7,330 nucleotides of DNA from positions 1 through 7,330 of the forward strand of contig JAUWLG010000055.1 of NCBI GenBank assembly GCA_030613795.1. The letters are read 5' to 3'. Origin of the DNA: Helicobacteraceae bacterium. GTDB taxonomy: Bacteria; Campylobacterota; Campylobacteria; Campylobacterales; Sulfurimonadaceae. Shown piece after piece: positions 1-4,671 of this stretch (within the stretch, counting starts at the first letter, position 1; the number at the start of each line of letters is the position of its first letter). Made by a program: the position numbers and the translations under genes. Under the pieces are notes generated by a model. That model did not search any database. It saw nothing but the letters and a program-made list of their open reading frames with translations, and was not told the origin of the DNA.

Positions 1-123
1 CAGTTTCAAAAATCAATGGATGAATACTTTCAAAAACTTTTTGATGATGGTCACTTTGATAAAGATGAGATGATCGCTTTTGAAAATACAATTAGAGAAG
101 ATTTCGCTCCAATAAAGTTATGA
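1..123 (+). CDS. C-terminal end of an unrecognised protein (5' end outside the window)
   Basis: The first frame is open from base 1 and encodes 40 residues, ending DFAPIKL before TGA at 121-123. The peptide is rich in acidic residues and Phe (DEYFQKLFDDGHFDKDEM) and reads like a helical C-terminus. No motif identifies the family. Its stop codon overlaps the start of the ABC-F gene as ATGA (120-123), and no strong Shine-Dalgarno precedes that start. The two genes are therefore probably in one operon, with the ABC-F start translated by coupling. The promoter lies upstream of the window. Coding status is supported by the open frame and the overlap; function is unknown. Confidence 0.6.
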   Translation, partial: QFQKSMDEYFQKLFDDGHFDKDEMIAFENTIREDFAPIKL

Positions 124-611
124 ATAGCTTAAAAATAAGAGATCTATCGTACAAGTATCCCAGTGCCGCAGAACCTATCTTTAATGCTATCAACTTAGAC
201 ATTGAAGAGGGTTGGAGTGCCATAACAGGTGTCAACGGTTCAGGGAAGAGTACGCTGTTAAAACTGATCTTAAAAGAGCTTAAAAGCGAAAAAGGGATGA
301 TCACCGGTAATGATCTGGTGGTCTATTGTGCGCAGAGTACAGAGTTTGCGCCTACAGAGCTTGAAGAGTTTATGAGTACCTATACCAAAGAGGCGTTTAA
401 GATCAGAGACCTGTTAGGCATCGAAGATGAGTGGTTCGGTGCGTGGGATGTGCTGAGTCATGGTGAGCGTAAACGTCTGCAGCTGGCGGTTGCCCTCTCT
501 AGTCACAGTGATGTACTGATGGTGGATGAACCGACGAACCACCTTGACCAGAAATCGCAAGCCATTGTTATAGAGGGCTCAAAAGTTATAAGGGTATCGG
601 TATTCTGGTGA
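120..611 (+). CDS. ABC-F ATPase, readable N-terminal half
   Basis: This 163-codon frame holds Walker A, signature and Walker B of the first ATPase domain, then runs into 11 non-homologous residues after Glu152 and stops at 609-611. It lacks the H-loop histidine and the whole second domain, so this piece alone should not form a working ABC-F ATPase. ATG at 120 is chosen because it overlaps the preceding stop as ATGA and begins a typical domain start (KIRDLSYKYP). Confidence 0.7.
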   Translation: MNSLKIRDLSYKYPSAAEPIFNAINLDIEEGWSAITGVNGSGKSTLLKLILKELKSEKGMITGNDLVVYCAQSTEFAPTELEEFMSTYTKEAFKIRDLLGIEDEWFGAWDVLSHGERKRLQLAVALSSHSDVLMVDEPTNHLDQKSQAIVIEGSKVIRVSVFW

Positions 612-1612
612 GTCATGACAGAGCACTGCTCGATGTACTCTCTCAACAGACGATTATGATCAAAGCCGGTGAAGTATTAAAATACAGATCGAAATTTTCT
701 TTGGCACAAGAGGCCTACAGTCAGACGCTTTCTCACAAGAAAAAAGTGCTCAGTGAGCAGGAACATGAGATGAAAAAGCTAGGTAGGGACATTCAGGTCC
801 AAAGAGAGAAAGTCTCCCTGGCTAAAAAGCGGTTCTCGAAGAAAAAAGTCGGTAGACATGACAGCTCAGAGAAAGAGAAGATCAATGGCGCTATTTTTAC
901 AGGTAAAGACAAAAAGGACGGGCAGATTCTGCAGAACACCATTACCAAACAGCGTCACTTGAGTGAAAACATGGGGACGCTCTCAAAAGAGTATGCAACC
1001 GGTATCAGCTTTGATGGAAAAATCGCCAAACACAATTTCCCGATAGCGGTAGAAAAATCCTGCATCCAACTCTTTGAGACAACAGAACTCTGTTTTCCAA
1101 GGCTGTCAATAGATGTAGGTGAAAAAGTCGGTATCAGCGGGGAGAATGGAGTGGGCAAGAGCAGTTTTATTCGCTATTTTGTGGAGAAGGTGGATTTCCA
1201 ACATGCATACCTCTATATCCCTCAAGAGATCACCGACATAGAAGCCGAAAAACTCTTTGAGGAGGTCAGTGAACTAGCCAGTGAAGAGAAAGGCGAACTC
1301 TTTACACTCGTTCAGCGGCTGGGTTCCGATGCCAAAGCACTGCTGCAAAGCACTGTCCCGAGCCCGGGAGAAGTAAGGAAGCTCTTAATCGCGCGAGGGC
1401 TGTTAAAACACCCTTCACTCATTATATTGGATGAGCCGACTAACCATATGGATTTGGACTCCATTGAGTCTTTGGAGGCTTCTTTAAAAGAGTATGAAGG
1501 GGCCTTGGTGTTCATTACCCATGATAAGACTTTTTTAGAGAACTTAAGTACGAAGCGTTGGGTGTTTGAAAAGAGTGAGAAGCAGCGTTATGAGGTTCAC
1601 GAGATATTATAA
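608..1612 (+). CDS. ABC-F ATPase, readable C-terminal half
   Basis: This 334-codon frame begins with the H-loop of domain 1 (VSHDRALLD), continues through the basic linker and contains the complete second ATPase domain. The apparent GTG start at 608 is simply the Val of VSHD. It overlaps the preceding TGA as GTGA, so reinitiation is formally possible, but no ribosome binding site is visible. The frame is open upstream of 608 back to a TGA at 545-547, and the residues there (LKSYKGIGIL) belong to the family. Both observations show that this is the second part of one gene, not an independent gene. Confidence 0.7.
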   Translation: MSHDRALLDVLSQQTIMIKAGEVLKYRSKFSLAQEAYSQTLSHKKKVLSEQEHEMKKLGRDIQVQREKVSLAKKRFSKKKVGRHDSSEKEKINGAIFTGKDKKDGQILQNTITKQRHLSENMGTLSKEYATGISFDGKIAKHNFPIAVEKSCIQLFETTELCFPRLSIDVGEKVGISGENGVGKSSFIRYFVEKVDFQHAYLYIPQEITDIEAEKLFEEVSELASEEKGELFTLVQRLGSDAKALLQSTVPSPGEVRKLLIARGLLKHPSLIILDEPTNHMDLDSIESLEASLKEYEGALVFITHDKTFLENLSTKRWVFEKSEKQRYEVHEIL

Positions 1613-1633
1613 TAGCAAACTATTATGAGGAAC

Positions 1634-1664
1634 GCAATAATTTACCCTACGGGAAAATTATCGC
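1634..1664. repeat. 31-nt imperfect palindrome between the ABC-F and NERD genes
   Basis: The arms GC-A-ATAATTT-A-CCC and GGG-A-AAATTAT-C-GC pair around a TAC loop: 2 + 7 + 3 base pairs separated by single mismatches. No U-run follows on the plus strand, so it is a poor intrinsic terminator. It may be a REP-like dispersed palindrome, an operator or an mRNA hairpin ahead of the NERD gene. The structure is seen directly; the role is unknown. Confidence 0.55.
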
Positions 1665-1680
1665 TCACGACAAATGTTAA

Positions 1681-1685
1681 AAGGA
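1681..1685 (+). promoter_or_regulatory. Ribosome binding site of the NERD gene
   Basis: AAGGA lies ten bases before the ATG at 1696. The spacing is at the long end, but it is the only purine-rich match near the start. It supports 1696 as the initiation codon. Confidence 0.5.
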
Positions 1686-1695
1686 ATAAATACAG

Positions 1696-2484
1696 ATGAT
1701 TGACCCATCAGCACTAATATCTTCAGTCTTCTCTTCAGTAGCTCAAATTTGGTACATCATACCTATTGCTTTAATCATACTTTTTTTCAAATCACCTTTC
1801 GGTAAAGGTCTACTAGGTGAGATGCTTGTCAACTTTGCTGTCAACGTTAGGCTGGATAAACAGAAATATCACCTTATTAAAAATGTGACACTTCCGATAG
1901 AAGATGGGACGACACAGATAGACCATATTGTTGTGTCAGAGTTTGGTCTCTTTGTCATTGAGACAAAGAACATGAAAGGGTGGATTTTCGGCAGTGAAAA
2001 TGGGAAGACTTGGACTCAAAGTATTTATAAACACAAGAGCACGTTTCAAAATCCATTACATCAAAACTATAAACACACAAAAACTATAGAGTCCATACTG
2101 GGCATTGACGATAGTAAAGTGTTCTCAGTTGTTACTTTTGTTGGCGACAGTACTTTTAAGATGGATATGCCTAAAAATGTTACTAAAGACGGCGCCTTTA
2201 TAACATACATCAAATCTAAAACAGAGAAGATCTTGTCTAAAGAAGAGGTAAAGAATATTGTGTCGATGATAGAGGCAGGTAGGTTGTCACGAACGCTGAA
2301 AACACATAGAGAGCATGTCAAACATGTTGAACAGATTGTTGAAAAAAAAGTGAATCGGAACTTATGCCCAAAATGTGGAAATGAACTGGTCTTGCGTGTT
2401 GCCAAACAAGGTGTAAACAGAGGCAATGAGTTTTATGGCTGTAGCAATTATCCTAAATGTAGGCATACTGCACAAATTATCTAG
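1696..2484 (+). CDS. Membrane-anchored NERD-domain protein with C-terminal topoisomerase-type zinc ribbon
   Basis: The 262-residue protein has three parts. A hydrophobic stretch at about 17-32 (IWYIIPIALIILFF) is probably a membrane anchor, with the rest cytoplasmic. A NERD domain spans about 40-150, a PD-(D/E)XK nuclease-like fold: GE at 41-42, QIDHIVVS with Asp76, and the IETKN strand with Glu89 and Lys91. All the residues expected of an active site are present, so catalytic activity is plausible. A four-cysteine ribbon (Cys224, 227, 249, 255; CPKCGNE ... YGCSNYPKC) resembles the C-terminal zinc fingers of topoisomerase I and likely binds nucleic acid. NERD proteins are thought to be nucleases or DNA-processing factors, but the substrate is unknown. 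The gene is separate from the ABC-F gene by 83 bases and has its own ribosome binding site. Two scraps resembling its ribbon occur at 2659-2718 and 6712-6771, so a paralogue once existed here. Confidence 0.88.
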   Translation: MIDPSALISSVFSSVAQIWYIIPIALIILFFKSPFGKGLLGEMLVNFAVNVRLDKQKYHLIKNVTLPIEDGTTQIDHIVVSEFGLFVIETKNMKGWIFGSENGKTWTQSIYKHKSTFQNPLHQNYKHTKTIESILGIDDSKVFSVVTFVGDSTFKMDMPKNVTKDGAFITYIKSKTEKILSKEEVKNIVSMIEAGRLSRTLKTHREHVKHVEQIVEKKVNRNLCPKCGNELVLRVAKQGVNRGNEFYGCSNYPKCRHTAQII

Positions 2485-2502
2485 TAAAGTCTTTAGTTCT
2501 TT

Positions 2503-2658
2503 TTATGCCGAACGGGCATTTTCGAACATTCCACGCACTTGGCAGTTTTTTAACTTGACTAAATAGGGAAAGAACTCTTTTTTGGTGCTGTCGTGCAGTA
2601 TTTGTATCTTAGAAATACGTGTTAGGTGATGAAAATACACTTTTTCTAGTTTGTATAG
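2503..2658 (-). pseudogene. Minus-strand C-terminal gene scrap, unrecognised
   Basis: Read on the minus strand, about 50 codons give a protein-like sequence ending FFPYLVKLKNC and then QVRGMFENARSA before TAA at 2503-2505. Codon choice looks like real coding. The frame stays open further upstream, but there it would run through the zinc-ribbon scrap and the end of nfi on the other frames, so the genuine part probably stops near 2658. I do not recognise the family. It may instead be a chance open frame. If real, it is a truncated tail whose 5' part was lost at the junction with 2659. Confidence 0.3.
2505..2523 (+). terminator. Weak intrinsic terminator after the NERD gene
   Basis: ATGCC (2505-2509) pairs with GGCAT (2515-2519) around GAACG and runs into four T residues, 20 bases after the NERD stop codon. 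The five-pair stem is short, so this is a tentative call. The same bases contain the stop codon of the minus-strand scrap that ends at 2503. Confidence 0.35.
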
Positions 2659-2718
2659 AAAAAGGACATCATCAAAGAGAAAATACATCACAACATTTGT
2701 CCGAGATGCGGCAGCGAA
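2659..2718 (+). pseudogene. Zinc-ribbon gene scrap, first half (paralogue of the NERD protein C-terminus)
   Basis: The plus-strand frame after TAG at 2656-2658 reads KKDIIKEKIHHNICPRCGSE. It aligns without gaps to IVEKKVNRNLCPKCGNE of the intact NERD protein (212-230): I/V-x-x-K-hydrophobic-x-x-N-hydrophobic-CP-basic-CG-x-E. It carries the first two zinc-binding cysteines. Homology ends after the Glu codon (2716-2718), and the nfi stop codon on the other strand lies at 2735-2737, so at most 16 bases separate the two. The missing second cysteine pair is what the scrap at 6712-6771 supplies. No start or N-terminal NERD domain remains upstream. Confidence 0.6.
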
Positions 2719-2734
2719 CAGGGTGGTATACTGC

Positions 2735-3415
2735 TCAGGACTCACCGCGAAGTTGTTTCGCATAGCTGTCCGCCAGCCGTGTTGGCATCGGTATTTTGTA
2801 CTCCCCGCTGACAAAGTGCAGGGTGATCCTGAGGGAATCCTCAAGCGTAATATGGTTTCCCGCGGAGACGAAGATCGGTTTCGTGCCGGTCTTTGAGCGC
2901 AATACGGCCCCGATCTTCTCCTCCTTGTCGTAGACGTAGCGGTAGCTTCCGGGCACGTTTTCCGGCTCCTCGTATCTTCCGAAAAAGGGGTTTTTCGCTA
3001 TGCCGATCGTCGGTCTGTCGACAAAAAAGCCGGCATGGGTAGCCAGCCCCATGCGCCTGGGGTGGATCCGCCCGTGGCCGTCGAAAAAGAGAAGGTCGGT
3101 GTCGGTTTCGAGCTTCTCCCAGGCTTTCAAAAAAAGAGGAAGCTCCCGAAAGGCGAGGTAGCCTGGGCGGTAAGCGAGCGCTGTATCGCCGACGGCATAG
3201 ACGGTGTCGACGACCTCCATGCTTTTGAAATCCAGCGTGACGATGACGGCGACCCCTCTTTTGCGGGAAGTGTCGTAGCCGATATCGACGCCGCTGACGA
3301 AACGGGGCTCTTTGACAAGCGGAGTATCGCTTATTTGGGGGCGAAGCCTGTTCTGGATGCCGGTCATCTCCTGAAAGCTGAGATCTTCCAGGGGGTGTAC
3401 TTTTCTGTACTCCAT
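2735..3415 (-). CDS. nfi: Endonuclease V (deoxyinosine 3' endonuclease)
   Basis: The 226-residue product matches the length and layout of bacterial endonuclease V, a Mg-dependent cytoplasmic repair enzyme that cuts the second phosphodiester bond 3' of deoxyinosine produced by adenine deamination. Family blocks appear in order: SGVDIGYD (41-48, catalytic Asp44), YRPGYLAFRE (82-91, Glu91), DLLFFDGHGRIHPRRMG (107-123, Asp112), TIGIAKNPFFG (136-146, Lys141), SAGNHITLEDS (184-194) and PTRLADSYAK (211-220). No expected residue is missing. The ATG at 3415 is preferred: it overlaps the stop of the upstream radical SAM gene as TGATG, which implies translational coupling. A GTG at 3439 is an in-frame alternative that would add eight residues. 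No terminator follows, and the gene ends within 16 bases of an unrelated scrap, as if cut there. Coding is GC-richer than the genes to the left. Confidence 0.95.
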   Translation of the reverse strand: MEYRKVHPLEDLSFQEMTGIQNRLRPQISDTPLVKEPRFVSGVDIGYDTSRKRGVAVIVTLDFKSMEVVDTVYAVGDTALAYRPGYLAFRELPLFLKAWEKLETDTDLLFFDGHGRIHPRRMGLATHAGFFVDRPTIGIAKNPFFGRYEEPENVPGSYRYVYDKEEKIGAVLRSKTGTKPIFVSAGNHITLEDSLRITLHFVSGEYKIPMPTRLADSYAKQLRGES

Positions 3416-4335
3416 CAGACTGCTCTGTCGAGACGCCACAGCCCCGCATCTTTGGCCATCTTTACGGCCTCTTCGTACTCCTGCTTTGTGATACGCCTTG
3501 AGAGTTCGGGGAATTCGGACGCCCTGTAGGCAGGGAAGTACTGGTCCATGATGTTGAGGTAGGTCGCTTTGGAGATCTCTTCGGCGAGAAACCGGATGAT
3601 CTCCCGGCTTCCGGCGATGCCGTTGGGCAGAACGAGATGGCGCACCAGAAGCCCGCGCACGGCAAGGCCCTTCTCGTCGAGAACGAGGTCGCCCACCTGG
3701 GCGTGCATCGCTTTGATGGCCCTCATGTTGACGCGGGGGTACTCCTTGACTCCGGAGTATCTTCGGCCGTTTTCTTCACTGCTGTATTTCATGTCAGGCA
3801 TATAGATGTCGATGATCCCATCAAGCAGTTCCAATGCCTCAAGAGAGTCGTAGCCGCCCGTGTTGTAGACGAGGGGAAGACGAAGCCCCTTTTTCGCCGC
3901 GATGGCGACCGATTCGATGATCTGGGGGACAATATGGCTCGGGGAGACGAGGTTGATGGTGTGGCACCCCCGACGCTGGAGTGCGAGCATGATCTCGGCG
4001 AGCTCTTCGGGAGTGGACTCCGGGCACCTCTCCGCCTGGCTGATCTCATAATTCTGGCAGTACCGGCACTGCAGATTGCAGCGGGCGAAAAAGATGGTCC
4101 CCGAACCGTTCCAGCCGCGCAGCACATCCTCTTCGCCGTGGTGCGGGCCGTAGCTCGCTATCGGGATGCCGGGTCCTGTCCTGCAGACGCCAAGCTCCCC
4201 TTGCAGCCTGTTGACCCCGCAATGGTTTGCGCAGCCGTGGCATGCTTCGAGCAGGGCATGCGCCTTTTTGGCCCGTTTTTCCAGTGTGCTATTCTCGAGC
4301 AGTTTCAGATACGAAGGGGTAAATGGGTTCATCAT
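3415..4335 (-). CDS. PflX-type radical SAM protein (pyruvate formate-lyase activating enzyme homologue)
   Basis: The 306-residue protein has the radical SAM cluster motif CNLQCRYC (Cys86, 90, 93) that binds a 4Fe-4S cluster for S-adenosylmethionine cleavage. An N-terminal cysteine-rich block CHGCANHCGVNR ... GVC (Cys32, 35, 39, 51) is characteristic of the PflX/COG1313 group and may bind a further metal site. Further family stretches are GSGTIFFARC, NTGGYDS (158-164) and PDMKYSSEENGRRYSG (180-195). Relatives of PflA activate glycyl-radical enzymes, but PflX proteins have no firmly established substrate and no glycyl-radical enzyme is seen here. GTG 4338, ATG 4335 and ATG 4332 are all possible starts; 4335 is chosen, with AAGAAG just upstream as a weak ribosome binding site. 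The gene is coupled to nfi by a one-base stop/start overlap, and its 5' end lies 10 bases from a direct repeat (4346) that may carry its promoter. Confidence 0.9.
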   Translation of the reverse strand: MMNPFTPSYLKLLENSTLEKRAKKAHALLEACHGCANHCGVNRLQGELGVCRTGPGIPIASYGPHHGEEDVLRGWNGSGTIFFARCNLQCRYCQNYEISQAERCPESTPEELAEIMLALQRRGCHTINLVSPSHIVPQIIESVAIAAKKGLRLPLVYNTGGYDSLEALELLDGIIDIYMPDMKYSSEENGRRYSGVKEYPRVNMRAIKAMHAQVGDLVLDEKGLAVRGLLVRHLVLPNGIAGSREIIRFLAEEISKATYLNIMDQYFPAYRASEFPELSRRITKQEYEEAVKMAKDAGLWRLDRAV

Positions 4336-4345
4336 CACTTCTTAT

Positions 4346-4410
4346 AGCGTTAATGAACTATTATGCCATAATTTCCTAATACGAGATGTTGCATTGCAAT
4401 AAATAAGGGG
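4346..4410. repeat. Direct repeat, copy 1
   Basis: The first 40 bases (4346-4385, beginning AGCGTTAATGAACTATTATG) are identical to 6647-6686. The next 25 bases match less well (ATGTTGCATTGC against CTGTTCACTGC), then TGCAATAAATAAGGGG is identical again. The copies are 2301 bases apart in the same orientation, on either side of ftsH. The repeat contains a 13-nt palindrome ATTATG-C-CATAAT (4360-4372). Its left edge lies at the 5' end of the pflX-like gene and its right edge abuts the REP-like sequence at 4411. Confidence 0.9.
4353..4365 (-). promoter_or_regulatory. Possible promoter of the pflX-nfi pair inside the direct repeat
   Basis: On the minus strand the repeat reads TATGGCATAATAG, an extended -10 type element (TG-G-CATAAT, hexamer at 4360-4365). 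Transcription would start near 4353 and leave a leader of about 18 bases before the ATG at 4335. No good -35 hexamer is visible at the usual distance. The call is tentative; the same element in copy 2 would drive transcription into the scrap at 6587-6646. Confidence 0.3.
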
Positions 4411-4440
4411 AAATAGGGGTCAGGTCTTCAATCTTCAAAT
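4411..4440. repeat. REP/RAYT-like repeat, left copy
   Basis: The sequence begins AAATAGGGGTCAGGTCTTC and recurs inverted at 6828-6857. The inner 18 bases (GGTCTTCAATCTTCAAAT) are perfectly complementary, and the outer 12 differ by one shifted C. From memory, GGGGTCAGGTCTT-type sequences are common around Y1 (REP-associated tyrosine) transposase genes. No such gene is present in this window. Confidence 0.7.
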
Positions 4441-4461
4441 ATAAGGGTTCAAGATTGAAGA
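4425..4461. repeat. 11-bp stem hairpin in the REP-like sequence
   Basis: TCTTCAATCTT (4425-4435) is the exact reverse complement of AAGATTGAAGA (4451-4461), with a 15-nt loop. Hairpins next to a GTCAGG-type head fit the sub-terminal structures recognised by Y1 transposases, which is inference. There is no U-run, so a terminator is unlikely. Confidence 0.6.
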
Positions 4462-4506
4462 TGTAACACCTGTATCAAAATTGAAAGAATTTGAAATTTA
4501 TGTATG

Positions 4507-4533
4507 CTCTCCCAAGTATAACTTGGGAACGAG
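4507..4533. repeat. REP-like palindrome
   Basis: CCCAAGT (4511-4517) and ACTTGGG (4521-4527) pair around ATA. CTC (4507-4509) and GAG (4531-4533) extend the stem across a small asymmetric loop. The CTTGGGAACGAG half resembles dispersed palindromes I have seen often in bacterial genomes. No U-run follows. Confidence 0.5.
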
Positions 4534-4550
4534 ATAAAAATGGTAATGTT

Positions 4551-4582
4551 GCCCCTGGGGTGTAATTATGAAGGGCGCCCCT
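4551..4582. repeat. GC-rich palindromic cluster upstream of ftsH
   Basis: GCCCCTGGGG (4551-4560) and the palindrome GGGCGCCC (4573-4580) lie 12 bases apart and can also pair with each other (GGGG with CCCC). They stand out in an AT-rich leader. They could be the edge of another dispersed repeat or a structured 5' region; no function can be assigned. Confidence 0.35.
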
Positions 4583-4624
4583 AAAAAGATTTTGTGATTA
4601 AATCGGCTATTACAATAGAACTCG

Positions 4625-4654
4625 TTACCCGATCATGTCAAAAAAAGTTATAAT
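4625..4654 (+). promoter_or_regulatory. Putative sigma-70-type promoter of ftsH
   Basis: TATAAT (4649-4654) is a perfect -10 hexamer. TTACCC (4625-4630) is a weak -35 at 18 bases. Transcription would start around 4661, giving a very short leader into the AAGGA at 4661-4665, so an additional upstream promoter would not be surprising. No heat-shock (sigma-32-type) elements were recognised. Confidence 0.45.
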
Positions 4655-4660
4655 CAAAAA

Positions 4661-4665
4661 AAGGA
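4661..4665 (+). promoter_or_regulatory. Ribosome binding site of ftsH
   Basis: AAGGA is followed by six bases and ATG at 4672, good spacing for initiation. This fixes the chosen start. Confidence 0.65.
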
Positions 4666-4671
4666 TCGTGT

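Larger units (their letters stand above)
120..1612 (+). pseudogene. ABC-F family ATPase (duplicated ABC domains), broken by a frameshift
   Basis: With one base restored near 576 the gene would encode about 497 residues, a usual length for ABC-F proteins. These are soluble tandem ATPases that act on the ribosome; some give antibiotic resistance by target protection, others act in translation. They are not transporters, and no membrane segment is seen. Domain 1 has Walker A GVNGSGKST (37-45), signature LSHGE (112-116), Walker B with DEPTNHLD (136-143) and H-loop VSHD (164-167). A Lys/Glu-rich linker (about 200-290) is consistent with the tRNA-interacting helical hairpin. Domain 2 has Walker A GENGVGKSS (341-349), an unusual signature SPGE (415-418), Walker B with DEPTNHMD and H-loop ITHD. 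Frame 1 reads AIVIE up to 575 and then goes wrong. The frame starting at 578 reads LKSYKGIGILVSHD, exactly the expected continuation. One base is missing at about 575-577, by mutation or by sequencing error in the G run. Resistance specificity cannot be assigned. Confidence 0.88.

Noticed and set aside
548..611. Programmed -1 frameshifting in the ABC-F gene
   Set aside because: There is no proper slippery heptamer or convincing downstream structure, and the sequence is best explained by one missing base at about 575-577. ABC-F genes are not known to use frameshifting.
1613..1695. Intrinsic terminator for the ABC-F gene at the 1634-1664 palindrome
   Set aside because: The stem is good but no U-run follows on the plus strand, so it is listed as a palindrome only.
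2651..2896. An 81-codon plus-strand frame across the end of nfi
   Set aside because: It overlaps the conserved C-terminus of endonuclease V and is in a different frame from the zinc-ribbon scrap; no coding signal.
3637..4347. A 236-codon open frame on the plus strand opposite the pflX-like gene
   Set aside because: It is antisense to a gene with clear radical SAM motifs, has no recognisable domain, and long antisense frames are expected in GC-rich coding.
4411..4582. CRISPR array in the repeat-rich leader of ftsH
   Set aside because: The repeats here are single palindromes of different sequence, with no regular repeat-spacer spacing.
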